The notes under the pieces were generated by a model that searched no databases, was not told where the DNA came from, and saw only the letters and a program-made list of their open reading frames with translations. From NCBI GenBank assembly GCA_018402545.1, contig JAGYIL010000001.1, positions 1,426,001-1,490,000 of the forward strand: 64,000 nt of DNA. The letters are read 5' to 3'. Position 1 is the stretch's first letter. Every line of letters begins with the position of its first letter. The position numbers and the translations under genes are program-made. This DNA is from Saccharospirillum sp. (lineage in GTDB: Bacteria; Pseudomonadota; Gammaproteobacteria; Pseudomonadales; Natronospirillaceae). Shown one piece after another: positions 15,231 to 25,645 of the stretch.

Positions 15231-17227
15231 TTTTTGGGGTTTTTGCCGGGGGTGGGTTTGGTGGCTGGTTTTGGTTTGTGGCGCGTAGTGGGCTTTTTAG
15301 GGCCTGCTGCCTGCCTCGGCTTACGCTTCCTACCAAAGGCTTTCCCAGGCTTCCTACCCAGACCAGCCAAGCCCGTTGGCACCAGAGTCCTAAGCTGACC
15401 ACACAATTCAGTTAACCCCTGCTCCAAGGGTTTCATCAAATCGTCGTAACGTGCCTTTTTTGTGGCTATGTCGCCAAGCACCGATTCCCATCGAGCAGTC
15501 AAATCCGGCTGGGTAATGCGCTCGGGCAGGGCGTGTATCAGCGCTTTCCCGGCTTGTGTAGCGTGTATGTTCTTACCCTGCCGCTTTAAGAAATCACGCT
15601 TGAACAGCAGTTCGATAATGCCCGCCCGGGTGGCTTCGGTGCCCAGACCGTCGGTTTCTTTCAGAATGCTTTTCAGGGAGGCATCGCTTACGAAACGGCT
15701 GATGCCGGTCATCGCTGCGAGTAAGGTGGCTTCGGTGAAGGGCTTGGGTGGGGTGGTGTGTTTCTCCATGCACTCGGCTTGAAGCGATTGCAGGGGTTGG
15801 CCTTCTTTCAGTGCCGGTAAAGGTGGGGCTGCCGTGGCTTCTTCTGTGTTGCGGGCGCTTGGGAACAGGGCTTTCCAGCCCAGGTCGTGAGTATCGGTCT
15901 GGCTGGCCCGGAACAGGCCGTTTTCTATAGTGACGTCTACCTTGGTATCGAGTTTTTTCCACACCGGCATGAACTGGGCTAAATAGTTGCGGCAGACCAG
16001 GCTGTAGACTTTAAGCTCATCGGAATTCAGCCGGGTAAGGCTGCGCTGGGTGGGGATGATGGCGTGGTGAGCGCCCACTTTCGAGTCGTTCCAGGCTTTG
16101 CTTTTCTGTTTCAGGTTCAGGCGGCCGCCGGTGTCGGTAAAGCCCGAGTGGTTCAGGTTGGTCAGGCTGGTCTCTATCGCTTTGGTCACCGCTGCGGCTT
16201 CGGCAAAGTGCTCTGCTGGCAGGTGACGGCTATCGGAGCGCGGGTAGGTAATGGCTTTGTGCGTTTCATAGAGTGACTGGGCCGTGTCGAGCACCTGCTG
16301 GGCGCTCATGCCGAAGGCGCGGTTGGCATCCATCTGCAGGCTAGACAAGCTGTGGGGCAGGGGGGCTGGCTGGTTAATGGTTTTCTGCTCCAGCCGGCTG
16401 ACGCTGGCCGGTTTGAAGCTCACCCGTTGCACCACATTCCGCGCCAGGGGTTGGGATAGGTTGCGGCCTTGCTCATCGAGCCAGGGTTCGCAGGCTTCGC
16501 TGGGCACCCATTTGGCGTGGAAGCGCTCGCCCTGTTCGGTTTCCAACAGGGCAATCACCTCGTAGAAGGGTTTGCTGACGAAGGCCTCAATGCTGTCGTC
16601 CCGCCCGACTACCAGGCCCAGCACCGGCGTTTGCACTCGCCCGATGGATAAAACGCCCTGGTACCCGGCGGCTTTGCCCTGCAGCGTCATCGCCCGGGTC
16701 AGGTTAATGCCATACAGCCAGTCAGCCCGGGAGCGGGCCAGGGCAGAGGTCGAAAGCGGCTGAAAGTCGGCATTGGGTTTTAACTGGCGTAATGAACGCT
16801 CTACGGCGGCCTGGTTTAAATCAGCAATCAGCAGGCGCTGGGTGGCGGCTTTCTTGGCGGCGGGCACTTTTAAAAAGGCGATCACTTCATCGACCAGTAG
16901 CTGGCCTTCGCGGTCCGGGTCGCCGGCGTGTACCAGTTGGTCGGCCTCTTTCACCAGCTTGCGCAGCACGCTCAACTGGCTGCTCACCTGCTTGCGCGGC
17001 ACCCACTGCCACTGCTGCGGAATAATGGGCAGGTGTTCGTGGCGCCAGGTTTTAAAGGCGGGGTCGTAGGCATCCGGGTCGGCCTGCTCCAGCAAGTGGC
17101 CGATGCACCAGCTCACCACATCGCCACTGGCAAAGCGGAAGCAACCGGTCTCCTTGCGGGCGGTGCCGGGCAGGGCGTCGGCAATGGCGCGGGCGAGGCT
17201 GGGTTTTTCGGCAATAAAGAGGCGCAT
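15227..17227 (-). CDS. topB: DNA topoisomerase III
   Basis: The 666-residue type IA topoisomerase relaxes and decatenates DNA. The Toprim domain has the start MRLFIAEKPSLARAI and the metal triad region GDPDREGQ (102-109). The catalytic tyrosine is Y328 in ITYPRSDSRHLP. RVQTPVLGLV and the C-terminal cleft motifs are present. From about residue 615 the tail is very basic (Lys, Arg and Pro), as in many TopB proteins. It is the first core gene after the cassette region. Its stop codon is supplied by a REP-like unit, so the tail may have been altered when that unit entered. Confidence 0.95.
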   Translation of the reverse strand: MRLFIAEKPSLARAIADALPGTARKETGCFRFASGDVVSWCIGHLLEQADPDAYDPAFKTWRHEHLPIIPQQWQWVPRKQVSSQLSVLRKLVKEADQLVHAGDPDREGQLLVDEVIAFLKVPAAKKAATQRLLIADLNQAAVERSLRQLKPNADFQPLSTSALARSRADWLYGINLTRAMTLQGKAAGYQGVLSIGRVQTPVLGLVVGRDDSIEAFVSKPFYEVIALLETEQGERFHAKWVPSEACEPWLDEQGRNLSQPLARNVVQRVSFKPASVSRLEQKTINQPAPLPHSLSSLQMDANRAFGMSAQQVLDTAQSLYETHKAITYPRSDSRHLPAEHFAEAAAVTKAIETSLTNLNHSGFTDTGGRLNLKQKSKAWNDSKVGAHHAIIPTQRSLTRLNSDELKVYSLVCRNYLAQFMPVWKKLDTKVDVTIENGLFRASQTDTHDLGWKALFPSARNTEEATAAPPLPALKEGQPLQSLQAECMEKHTTPPKPFTEATLLAAMTGISRFVSDASLKSILKETDGLGTEATRAGIIELLFKRDFLKRQGKNIHATQAGKALIHALPERITQPDLTARWESVLGDIATKKARYDDLMKPLEQGLTELCGQLRTLVPTGLAGLGRKPGKAFGRKRKPRQAAGPKKPTTRHKPKPATKPTPGKNPKK

Positions 17228-17361
17228 TGAGGACTTTCGATACGTATGGATGGATATACAGTAATCTGAGCTGCTCCGAGGATCAAGGGTTTGAGAGATG
17301 AGCTGAGAGCTGTGAGCTTCGAGCTGTTAGTTTTTAGAGCGTCTAGTTTGCAACCAGTTGA

Positions 17362-17474
17362 GTGCTGGGTGCCGGGTAGGTCTGGGCGGGGGAGTTCGCA
17401 GCATGGATGCTGCGATCTAGGCTCCATGGACGGATCTACGCCGACCCCGACCAGGCCTACCCGGCGCCCAGCAC
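17362..17474 (+). repeat. 113-bp structured element, copy 1
   Basis: Thirty-nt arms (17362-17391 and 17445-17474) are complementary at 27 of 30 positions, the exceptions being mostly G-U compatible. The 53-nt core begins with GGAG/GAGTT, then the hairpin TCGCAGCA-TGGA-TGCTGCGA and a TCCATGGACGGA block. It lies in the 378-bp gap between topB and glnS, which are divergent. Confidence 0.85.
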
Positions 17475-17529
17475 GGATTCTTGGCACCAGATCACAACCA
17501 GACGCCTTACCCGCCAGCTATGAACCCGC

Positions 17530-17535
17530 TATAAT
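17530..17535 (+). promoter_or_regulatory. Probable -10 box for glnS
   Basis: TATAAT lies 69 bp before the glnS start; the best -35 (CTTACC, about 17506) is weak. The rest of 17228-17604 holds the 113-bp element and nothing else recognised. Confidence 0.4.
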
Positions 17536-17604
17536 GCCCGCCTTTGGGTTGCTGCGTGCGGCCCGCCCTGAATTTACTCGACCGACCCGGGAGTTCCTGT
17601 TCAC

Positions 17605-19275
17605 ATGAGTGACAAGCCGTCCAACTTTCTCGCCACCATCATTGAGGATGATCTGGCCAAGGGTAAGCACGATAAAATCGTGACGCGCTTCCCGCCAGAG
17701 CCCAATGGCTATCTGCACATTGGCCATGCGAAATCCATCTGCGTGAACTTTGGCCTGGCTGAGCAATTTGGTGGTGTCTGCAACCTGCGCTTCGACGACA
17801 CCAACCCGGAGAAAGAAGAACAGGAATACATCGATTCGATCAAGGCCGACATCAATTGGCTGGGCTTTCAGTGGAACGAGACTGAAAAATACACCTCGAA
17901 CTACTTCGGTACCCTCTACGAATACGCCGTGCATTTAATCAAGAACGGCGATGCCTACGTCTGTGACCTCTCGGGTGATCAGGCGCGGGAATATCGTGGC
18001 ACGCTTACAGAGCCCGGCAAGAACAGCCCGTACCGGGACCGTACGGTTGAAGAGAACCTGGCCCTGTTCGAGAAAATGCGTAACGGTGAGTTCGACGAAG
18101 GCGCCTGCGCCCTGCGTGCCAAAATCGACATGGCCGCGCCGAACATGAACATGCGCGACCCGATTCTGTATCGCATTCGCAAGAAAGCGCATCACCAGAC
18201 GGGCAATACCTGGTGCATCTACCCAAGTTACGACTTCGCCCATGGCCAGTCGGATGCGATCGAGGGCGTCACCCATTCCATCTGTACGCTGGAATTTGAA
18301 GACCACCGGCCCCTGTACGACTGGTTCATCAGCAAATTGCCGGTGCCTGCGGTGCCGCGACAGTATGAATTCGCCCGCCTGAACGTTAACTACACCATCA
18401 CCTCCAAGCGCAAACTCAAGCGCCTGGTCGATGAGGGTGTGGTGGCCGGCTGGGACGACCCGCGCATGCCGACCATCAGTGGCATGCGTCGCCGTGGTGT
18501 CACACCCGCCTCGCTGCGCCACTTCTCCGAGATGGTCGGCACCAGCCGCGCCGGTGGCGTGGTAGACCTGGGCATGCTCGACTTCGCCATTCGGGAAGAC
18601 CTCAACGACAACGCCCCGCGCGCCATGGCCGTGCTGGACCCGCTGAAAGTGGTGTTCACCAACCTGCCGGAAGGGCACCGTGAAGTCTTCACCGCCCCGG
18701 GCCACCCGAACCGGGAAGACCTGGGCGAACGCGAACTGCCGTTTACCCGCGAGATCTACATCGACCGGTCGGACTTCAATGAAGACAGCAGCCTGTCGCG
18801 CAAGAAGTTCAAACGCCTGGTCACCGGTGAATGGGTGCGGTTGCGCAACGCCTACATCATTCAGGCCGATGAAGTGATCAAGAACGATGCCGGTGAGATT
18901 ACCGAGATTCGTGCCAAGGTTATTGAAGGCACGGTTGGTGAGGATGCCCCCGAAGGCGTTCGCCCGCGCGGTGTCATTCATTGGGTATCGGCCAGCGAAG
19001 GTGTGCCGGCCACGGTGCGGTTGTACGACCGCCTGTTCGATACCGAAACCCCGGATCGCGGTGGCGATGACTTCATGCAGTACCTGAACCCCGAATCGTT
19101 GAAGGTGCTAACCGGCTGTGTGGTCGAACCGAGCCTGGCCAAGGGCGCAGCGGAGCAGTCGTACCAGTTCGAGCGGGAAGGGTACTTTGTGATCGACCGG
19201 TATGAGTCCAAACCGGATGCGCTGGTGTTTAACCGGACCATCGGCCTGAAAGAGGTTTGGGAACGTAAAGTCTGA
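17605..19275 (+). CDS. glnS: Glutaminyl-tRNA synthetase
   Basis: The 556-residue class I synthetase charges tRNA-Gln. The HIGH-type motif is in PPEPNGYLHIGHAKS (about 31-45), followed by the GlnRS block RFDDTNPEKEEQEY. The KMSKS-equivalent is ITSKRKLKRLV near residue 270. The C-terminal beta-barrel anticodon-binding domain is complete (to FNRTIGLKEVWE). Length and order match E. coli GlnS. It appears monocistronic. Confidence 0.97.
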   Translation: MSDKPSNFLATIIEDDLAKGKHDKIVTRFPPEPNGYLHIGHAKSICVNFGLAEQFGGVCNLRFDDTNPEKEEQEYIDSIKADINWLGFQWNETEKYTSNYFGTLYEYAVHLIKNGDAYVCDLSGDQAREYRGTLTEPGKNSPYRDRTVEENLALFEKMRNGEFDEGACALRAKIDMAAPNMNMRDPILYRIRKKAHHQTGNTWCIYPSYDFAHGQSDAIEGVTHSICTLEFEDHRPLYDWFISKLPVPAVPRQYEFARLNVNYTITSKRKLKRLVDEGVVAGWDDPRMPTISGMRRRGVTPASLRHFSEMVGTSRAGGVVDLGMLDFAIREDLNDNAPRAMAVLDPLKVVFTNLPEGHREVFTAPGHPNREDLGERELPFTREIYIDRSDFNEDSSLSRKKFKRLVTGEWVRLRNAYIIQADEVIKNDAGEITEIRAKVIEGTVGEDAPEGVRPRGVIHWVSASEGVPATVRLYDRLFDTETPDRGGDDFMQYLNPESLKVLTGCVVEPSLAKGAAEQSYQFEREGYFVIDRYESKPDALVFNRTIGLKEVWERKV

Positions 19276-19328
19276 ACCGGCCTGAGTTGCCTGCCGTACC
19301 ATGGTGATCGTTCAAAAGGAGCATCACC

Positions 19329-20090
19329 ATGGTTCATTCCCCCGCCTATACCTCACTTCTCAGCCGGCTCTTACTGGTGCCGGCCTTAGCTCTGCTATCG
19401 GTGCCCGCCCAGGCGTTGGACCTGACGCTAGAGGCTGGCCCGCTCGGCTTCTCCTACAACGATGCCCAGATCCCCAATTCATCGGCCGGCGACCGCTTCG
19501 ACCTGCTCGAACTGACCGGTGCTGGCCCGGTGCCCTATGTTCGGCTCAGCGTTGAAGAAACTTTTGCCGGGCGTCATACCGTGCGGGCGCTCTATGCCCC
19601 GGTCAGCATTGAAGGCACAGGTACGCTGAGTGAGCCGACGCGCTTCGGTGGCGAAACCTTCGAGGCCGATACACCCATCGAAGGCTACTACAAGTTCAAC
19701 ACCTACCGGCTGACCTACCGCTATACCTTTCTCGACGATCAACAGTGGACGCTGGGCGCGGGCGCAACGCTGCTGGTTCGGGATGCCAACATTCGGCTGA
19801 CCCAGGGCAATACCGAAGCCGATGATCCCAACCTTGGCTTTGTGCCCTTGTTGCACTTTAATGCCCAGCGCCATCTTAACGATGCTGTTTCGCTGGAGTT
19901 CGATGTGGATGCACTGGGCAGCCCCCAGGGCCGGGCGATCGATGCGGCCTTTGTTGCCAACTATCGTTGGAGCGATCGGGTAACGGCCAGGGCCGGTTAT
20001 CGCACCCTGGAAGGGGGCGGTGAAGGCGGCGACGTCTATACCTTCGCCTGGCTGCATTACGCCCTGTTTGGCGCAACGCTGCATTGGTGA
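19329..20090 (+). CDS. Predicted outer-membrane beta-barrel protein
   Basis: The 253-residue protein starts after a good ribosome site (AAAAGGAG). It has a signal peptide of about 29 residues ending VPAQA. The mature part alternates hydrophobic and polar residues with aromatic girdle residues (YYKFNTYRLTYRYTF; HYALFGATLHW) and ends in Trp, as outer-membrane barrels do. No family was recognised; the size would suit a barrel of about 8-10 strands. It stands alone between glnS and the lactate permease. Confidence 0.65.
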   Translation: MVHSPAYTSLLSRLLLVPALALLSVPAQALDLTLEAGPLGFSYNDAQIPNSSAGDRFDLLELTGAGPVPYVRLSVEETFAGRHTVRALYAPVSIEGTGTLSEPTRFGGETFEADTPIEGYYKFNTYRLTYRYTFLDDQQWTLGAGATLLVRDANIRLTQGNTEADDPNLGFVPLLHFNAQRHLNDAVSLEFDVDALGSPQGRAIDAAFVANYRWSDRVTARAGYRTLEGGGEGGDVYTFAWLHYALFGATLHW

Positions 20091-20198
20091 TCGGCCTGCT
20101 AGTTGCGAGCAAACCACGGCTTTCTTGATCTCAGGCAAGTTATATCTCGATCAGTGGTCTAGACTGCGGGGTTGAAAAACCTCTGTCTGGAGCTTTGC

Positions 20199-21908
20199 AT
20201 GCTGTCTGTTGTTTATTCTCTGGCATTTCTGCCCATTGTACTGGCCGGCATTCTTTTGGTCGGCTTTCACTGGCCCGCCAAGAAAGCCATGCCGGTCGTG
20301 CTGCTGGTCACCCTGGTATTGGGTGGCTGGGTCTGGCAGATGAGCCTGATGCGGATGACAGCCTCTATGCTGCAAGGGCTGATTCTTACAGCGGGTATTC
20401 TCTGGATTATTTTTGGCGCCCTGCTGTTGTTGAACACTCTGAAAGCCAGTGGTGCGCTGTCGGCCATTCGTGCCGGGTTTTCCGACATCAGCCCGGACCG
20501 GCGGGTGCAGGTGATTCTGGTGGCCTGGATGTTTGGCTGCTTTCTGGAAGGGGCATCCGGGTTTGGTACCACAGCCGCCATTGCCGCGCCGTTGATGGTA
20601 GCGCTCGGTTTCCCGGCCATGGCCGCGGTGGTGATGGGCATGATGGTTCAGTCGACGCCAGTATCGTTCGGGGCAGTGGGTACACCCATTGTGGTGGGCG
20701 TAACCGGGGGGCTGGATCGCATCGCCATTACCGAATTGCTGGTTGCCGATGGCAGCAGCTGGAGCGAATTTTACCGGCTGATGACCTCTGAAATCGCCAT
20801 CACCCACGGCATTACCGGCACACTGATGCCGTTTCTGATGTGCCTGATGCTGACGCGGTTTTTCGGCGAGAAAAAACAATGGCGCGAAGGCTTTGCCATG
20901 TTTCCCTTTGCGCTGTTTGCCGGCCTTGCATTCACCATTCCCTACATGGCGGCGGGCATTCTGCTCGGCCCTGAATTCCCCTCAATGCTGGGTGCGCTGA
21001 TCGGCCTGATGATTGTCGTGCCGGTGGCCAAGCGTGGCTGGTTACTGCCAAAAGCGCCCTGGGATTTCTCTGCCAAGCAGCAGTGGCCCGAAGCCTGGAA
21101 TGGCAGCGTTAACATTCCATTGGATGACACTCCACCCGAGCAGCGCATGCCGCTGCTGCGGGCCTGGGCGCCCTACGCCTTGCTGGCGATATTGCTGGTG
21201 CTGACCCGGGCCATTCCCGTTCTGAAACGTTTCGTGGAAACCTTTCTCGCCTTCGGCTGGACCGATATTTTGGGCGAGGGCGGCATCAGTGGCAGTCTGC
21301 AGCCCCTGTATTTGCCAGGCGGTATCATGGTGGTCGTGGTTGCGCTCACAATGTTACTTCAGCGCGTGGGAATGCGTTCGCTGGGCCATGCGGCCAGCGA
21401 GAGCACCAAAACCCTGATCAGCGCTGGCTTTGTGCTGGTATTCACCATTCCCATGGTGCGAATCCTAATCAACTCTGGCGTGAACGCGGCCGACTTGCCT
21501 TCGATGCCACGTGCTATGGCGCAGCTGGTGTCAAACGGCGTCGGGGTGGTGTACCCGATGTTTGCATCAACCGTTGGTGCGTTGGGTGCCTTTATTGCTG
21601 GCTCCAACACGTTGTCTAATTTGATGTTGTCTGATTTTCAGTTTAACACCGCTCAACTGCTGGGCGTTTCAACCGCGATGCTGGTGTCCGCCCAGGCGGT
21701 GGGTGCGGCTGCCGGCAATATGATCGCCATTCACAATATAGTGGCGGCCTCGGCGACGGTTGGTTTAATGGGCCGCGAGGGCACGATACTGCGCATGACC
21801 ATTATTCCGACGCTGTATTACCTGGCGTTTGCCGGTGTGATTACCCTGATTGCTGTGTATGTACTTGAGGTGGGTGATCCGGTGATGAGTGCGATGATGG
21901 GTCGGTAA
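20199..21908 (+). CDS. lctP: L-lactate permease (LctP family)
   Basis: The 569-residue inner-membrane transporter has about 14 hydrophobic segments. Family blocks are visible: [57 protein letters not shown] and [20 protein letters not shown]. The start is ATG at 20199 with a TGGAG ribosome site six bases before it; an in-frame TTG at 20172 is less likely. It would import L-lactate or glycolate with protons. No lactate dehydrogenase lies next to it. Confidence 0.92.
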   Translation: MLSVVYSLAFLPIVLAGILLVGFHWPAKKAMPVVLLVTLVLGGWVWQMSLMRMTASMLQGLILTAGILWIIFGALLLLNTLKASGALSAIRAGFSDISPDRRVQVILVAWMFGCFLEGASGFGTTAAIAAPLMVALGFPAMAAVVMGMMVQSTPVSFGAVGTPIVVGVTGGLDRIAITELLVADGSSWSEFYRLMTSEIAITHGITGTLMPFLMCLMLTRFFGEKKQWREGFAMFPFALFAGLAFTIPYMAAGILLGPEFPSMLGALIGLMIVVPVAKRGWLLPKAPWDFSAKQQWPEAWNGSVNIPLDDTPPEQRMPLLRAWAPYALLAILLVLTRAIPVLKRFVETFLAFGWTDILGEGGISGSLQPLYLPGGIMVVVVALTMLLQRVGMRSLGHAASESTKTLISAGFVLVFTIPMVRILINSGVNAADLPSMPRAMAQLVSNGVGVVYPMFASTVGALGAFIAGSNTLSNLMLSDFQFNTAQLLGVSTAMLVSAQAVGAAAGNMIAIHNIVAASATVGLMGREGTILRMTIIPTLYYLAFAGVITLIAVYVLEVGDPVMSAMMGR

Positions 21909-22439
21909 GCTGGTCTCGTTGTGCAGCGGGCCCATCCAGTGGTTGGGTCTGGCAGTTATTTTCATAAAGTTACAAATAAAGGGTTGCCGGTCTTATAATG
22001 TTATCGTTATCATTTTAGCAGATGGACAAGTGGTCTTTTTTTTAAGCAGAAAATGTTAACGATAACATTTCCTGGATGGCAGCTCTCGACTGTGGGACTT
22101 AATTTGGGTGTTGACCCCGAGACCGCCTTAGGAAGTACCGCAAAGGATACCCCTATTAACCGTTAACAGGAGTGCGCGATGTAGAAAGAAGCGTTCAACG
22201 TCCCCTTGGGATAACAACAACAATGAAACCCAGTTGCCCGGTACCAGGTACCCGTTTGACGGCATCTCTAAAGCAAGTCGCACACCCCAATGTGCCGTGA
22301 GCTTATTACAGATGCACTCCCAGGTTTTAGACACTGACTTACAGCGTCGAAACAGGGGCCCAGGTTGATTCAATACAAACCTCAAGCGGTGGCTGTCCCA
22401 GGCAGATACGAAAATTGACTGATGATCGGAGTGTCGGTT
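21909..22439 (+). promoter_or_regulatory. Promoter, two LacI-type operators and long leader of the ribitol operon
   Basis: A -35 TTACAA (21970-21975) and -10 TATAAT (21994-21999) are 18 bp apart. Operator 1, AATGTTATCGTTATCATT (21997-22014), starts within the -10. Operator 2 has perfect arms AAATGTTA/TAACATTT around ACGA (22051-22070). Centres are 55 bp apart, about five helix turns, which would allow looping by the LacI protein at 28086-29108. A leader of about 430 nt follows with no gene or riboswitch recognised. Confidence 0.65.
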
Positions 22440-23492
22440 ATGAAAACCACAGCAATAAAAATAATATCAACAGCAGCGCTTGCCGCTGTCTTGGTTACCA
22501 GCGCAGCCCAGGTTCATGCAGAACAGATTGTTGCGTTTCTAATGCCTGATCAGGCCTCCACCCGGTATGAACAGCACGATCTGCCCGGTTTTAAAGCCGA
22601 AATGGCGCGTCTATGCAGTGACTGCGAAGTTATCTATCAAAATGCCAATGCGGATGTGTCGTTGCAGCAACAGCAATTCAATTCAGTGATCGCCCAGGGT
22701 GCCGAAGTAATTGTTCTGGACCCGGTCGATTCCAGTGCAGCCGCTTCTATGGTCAATATTGCACAAAGTCAGGGTATCAAGGTCATCGCCTACGATCGCC
22801 CAATTCCAGATCGCCAGGCCGATTATTATGTTTCTTTTGATAACCACGGCATTGGAAAAGCCATTGCCGATAGCCTGGTTCAACATCTGGAACGCATGGG
22901 CGTTCCAAAGTCGCAAGGCGGAATACTTCAAATTAACGGGTCACCCACTGACGCGGCGGCGGGTCTGATTCGGGACGGTATTGATGAAGGGCTCGACAGC
23001 AGTGGCTATACCACCCTGTCTGAATATGACACGCCGGATTGGGCACCCCCGCGCGCGCAAAGCTGGGCCAGCGGACAAATCGCCCGCTTTGGCGACGACA
23101 TCATTGGCGTTGTTGCCGCTAATGATGGTACGGGCGGCGGCGCGATCGCGGCTTTTAAAGCAGCCGGTGTTGATCCTGTTCCACCTGTGACCGGGAATGA
23201 CGCCACCCAGGCGGCGTTGCAACTGATCATCGCCGGAGACCAGTACAACACCATTTCCAAACCAGCGGAAATTGTCGCGACAGCGGCCGCCAAAGTCGCT
23301 TACCAGATGTTGAATGGTGAGCAGCCAGTTGCCAAAACCACACTCTATGATACGCCGTCTGAACTGTTCGTTCCTGAAGTTGTTACCCGGGAAAACATCA
23401 AGGCCGTTGTGTTCGATACGGGCATTGCCGATGCCAGTGAAATCTGTGTGGGACGCTATGCCGCCGGCTGTGCCGAGCTGGGTATTCAGTGA
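22440..23492 (+). CDS. Sugar/polyol ABC transporter, periplasmic binding protein (ribitol predicted)
   Basis: The start is ATG 22440 (MKTTAIK) with GGAG eight bases before it. The 350-residue precursor has a signal peptide of about 27 residues ending VHA and a Peripla_BP_4 (xylose/ribose type) fold: IVAFLMPD, GAEVIVLDPVDSSAAASMV, VIAYDRPI, and VVAANDGTGGGAIAAFKAAG. It would capture the pentitol for the ATPase and permease encoded directly downstream. The ligand assignment rests on the neighbouring ribitol dehydrogenase gene. Confidence 0.85.
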   Translation: MKTTAIKIISTAALAAVLVTSAAQVHAEQIVAFLMPDQASTRYEQHDLPGFKAEMARLCSDCEVIYQNANADVSLQQQQFNSVIAQGAEVIVLDPVDSSAAASMVNIAQSQGIKVIAYDRPIPDRQADYYVSFDNHGIGKAIADSLVQHLERMGVPKSQGGILQINGSPTDAAAGLIRDGIDEGLDSSGYTTLSEYDTPDWAPPRAQSWASGQIARFGDDIIGVVAANDGTGGGAIAAFKAAGVDPVPPVTGNDATQAALQLIIAGDQYNTISKPAEIVATAAAKVAYQMLNGEQPVAKTTLYDTPSELFVPEVVTRENIKAVVFDTGIADASEICVGRYAAGCAELGIQ

Positions 23493-23551
23493 CATCCGGG
23501 CCGCCGTTGGTTTGTAAGCGGCGGCCATTTATCGGTTCCAGGAGTGTATTT

Positions 23552-24370
23552 ATGGTAACTCAGGAAGCCAGCCCATTGGCTGCCAGACAGCCACTGCTCA
23601 GCTTGCGCAAAGTGTCCAAACATTTTGGTGCGGTTGCTGCGTTGACCGAGATCGACCTGGATGTCTATCCCGGTGAAGTCGTAGCGCTGGTGGGTGATAA
23701 CGGCGCGGGCAAGTCAACCTTGGTGAAAACCATTGCAGGTGCGCATCGACCCAGTGCCGGAGACATACTCTTTGCGGGTCAACCCGTTGAAATGAACGGA
23801 CCCAGTGATGCACTTGAACTTGGCATAGCCACCGTTTTTCAGGATCTCGCCTTGTGCGAGAACCTGGACGTGGTCGCCAATATCTTCCTTGGTCAGGAAC
23901 TGTCCCCCTTTCATTTAAATGAAATTGATATGGAAGTGACTGCCTGGACGCTGTTGAACGAACTGGCCGCCAGGATTCCCAACGTACGGGATGTTGTTGC
24001 GTCTTTGTCAGGTGGTCAGCGGCAGACCGTCGCCATTGCCCGGTCGCTGTTGTTGAACCCCAAAATCATCATGCTGGATGAGCCGACTGCTGCGCTGGGG
24101 GTTGCGCAGACAGCCGAGGTATTGAATCTGGTTGAACGACTCAAGGACAGAGGGCTTGGTGTAATCATGATCTCTCACAACATGCAGGATGTGCGGGCCG
24201 TGGCAGACCGCATTGCGGTGCTGAGACTGGGTCGAAATAACGGGGTTTTTACGGTCGATGCAACCAATGAGGAATTGATTGGAGCCATAACCGGTGCGAC
24301 TGACAACGCTGTATCACGACGGGAAAAACGCCTGGCCGATACAAAGCAGGTAGCGGGGAATTCACAATGA
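23552..24370 (+). CDS. Sugar/polyol ABC transporter, ATP-binding protein
   Basis: The start is ATG 23552 after AGGAG; longer in-frame starts run back over the preceding gene. The 272-residue protein has one nucleotide-binding domain: Walker A GDNGAGKST, Q-loop VFQD, signature LSGGQRQT, Walker B IIMLDEPTAALG and switch His in MISHNMQDV. It thus forms a homodimer, unlike the tandem RbsA type. It overlaps the permease gene by 4 bp (ATGA). Confidence 0.92.
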   Translation: MVTQEASPLAARQPLLSLRKVSKHFGAVAALTEIDLDVYPGEVVALVGDNGAGKSTLVKTIAGAHRPSAGDILFAGQPVEMNGPSDALELGIATVFQDLALCENLDVVANIFLGQELSPFHLNEIDMEVTAWTLLNELAARIPNVRDVVASLSGGQRQTVAIARSLLLNPKIIMLDEPTAALGVAQTAEVLNLVERLKDRGLGVIMISHNMQDVRAVADRIAVLRLGRNNGVFTVDATNEELIGAITGATDNAVSRREKRLADTKQVAGNSQ

Positions 24371-25626
24371 GCAGTGTAGCCGATAAACAAACAACACCCT
24401 CCAGTTTGCTGGACCGCAGTGACGTACGTGTGACTCACGCCAGTGGTCTGGTAGAAACGGTAAACGCCTTCAAAGACCGGGTTCGCTCCGGGGATTTGGG
24501 GTCTTTGCCAGTGATAGTTGGGCTGGTGTTGATCTGGAGTATATTTACGATCATCAATCCGGTTTTTCTGTCTGCCAATAATCTGGTTAACCTGCTGTTC
24601 GATTGCTCAACCGTCGGCATCATTGCACTGGGTATTGTGTGTGTACTGATGCTTGGTGAGATTGATTTGTCTGTGGGCTCTATGAGCGGCGTAGGCTCAG
24701 CCCTGCTCGGGGTTCTGTGGGTTAAGCAAGGTTTACCAGTGCCCTTGGCAATTGGCATTAGCCTGTGTGCGGGGGCGTTGACGGGCCTTTGCTATGCCTA
24801 TATGCGAACTCGCTTTGGCATGCCCAGCTTTGTATCAACGCTGGCGGGCCTGCTGGCGTTGCTCGGTTTTCAATTGTTTCTGCTCGGATCAACCGGGTCG
24901 ATCAATTTGCCCTACGGATCATCCATGGTGAGTTTTGGCCAGTTACTGATCATTCCAACCTGGCTTTCCTACGTGTTGGCACTCGTGCCGGGGCTGGTGA
25001 TGATGGTGATGGGCATTCGGGTGCGTCAAAAGCGCATGGCGGTTCGGTTGTCGGCAAAGAGCATGACGACTGTACTGGTAAAACCCCTGCTACTCACGGT
25101 GCTTCTGGTGGTGGTTGTTGGGTATTTGAATCAGTCGCGCGGTGTGCCCTGGATGTTTGGTGTTTTCGTGACGCTGGTGCTCGGCCTGAACTATGCCCTG
25201 ACCAAAACACGCTGGGGCCGCTGCATGTTTGCCGTTGGAGGTAATGCGGAGGCGGCTCGCCGGGCTGGTATTAATGTCAAACGTATATACGTCAGTGCGT
25301 TTGTACTGTGCTCAACACTGGCGACACTGGGTGGGGTGTTTGCAGCCTCCCGTCTGGCCTCGGCGAGCCAGCAGGCCGGCACGGCTGATGTGAATCTAAA
25401 CGCCATCGCAGCCGCGGTTATAGGTGGTACCAGTTTGTTTGGTGGGCGCGGTTCAGCCTGGTCTGCGTTGCTTGGGATCATCGTTATTCAATCCATTGCC
25501 AATGGGCTGACCTTGCTGAATTTACCTTCGGCGCATCGTTACATGATTACCGGAGCGGTTTTAGCCATCGCTGTGATTGTTGACAGCCTGGCTCGCCAGA
25601 GTCGTCTGTCCCACGGTAAGGCCTAG
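24367..25626 (+). CDS. Sugar/polyol ABC transporter, permease
   Basis: The 419-residue BPD_transp_2 (XylH/RbsC-like) permease has about ten membrane segments. The family signature GEIDLSVGSMSGVGSALLG lies at about residues 98-116, and the coupling region GNAEAARRAGINVKRIY near 290-310. The N-terminal 45 residues are hydrophilic. It is translationally coupled to the ATPase gene and 19 bp before the dehydrogenase gene, so one operon. Confidence 0.92.
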   Translation: MSSVADKQTTPSSLLDRSDVRVTHASGLVETVNAFKDRVRSGDLGSLPVIVGLVLIWSIFTIINPVFLSANNLVNLLFDCSTVGIIALGIVCVLMLGEIDLSVGSMSGVGSALLGVLWVKQGLPVPLAIGISLCAGALTGLCYAYMRTRFGMPSFVSTLAGLLALLGFQLFLLGSTGSINLPYGSSMVSFGQLLIIPTWLSYVLALVPGLVMMVMGIRVRQKRMAVRLSAKSMTTVLVKPLLLTVLLVVVVGYLNQSRGVPWMFGVFVTLVLGLNYALTKTRWGRCMFAVGGNAEAARRAGINVKRIYVSAFVLCSTLATLGGVFAASRLASASQQAGTADVNLNAIAAAVIGGTSLFGGRGSAWSALLGIIVIQSIANGLTLLNLPSAHRYMITGAVLAIAVIVDSLARQSRLSHGKA

Positions 25627-25645
25627 TTTAAAGGGGATATAAAAC

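Noticed and set aside
17935-18981. Long antisense frame inside glnS
   Set aside because: It is a shadow of the high-GC glnS coding frame; it has no family motifs and no start signal.
22080-22420. Riboswitch or leader peptide in the ribitol operon leader
   Set aside because: No known riboswitch core or convincing small frame with a ribosome site was found; kept only as an unexplained leader.
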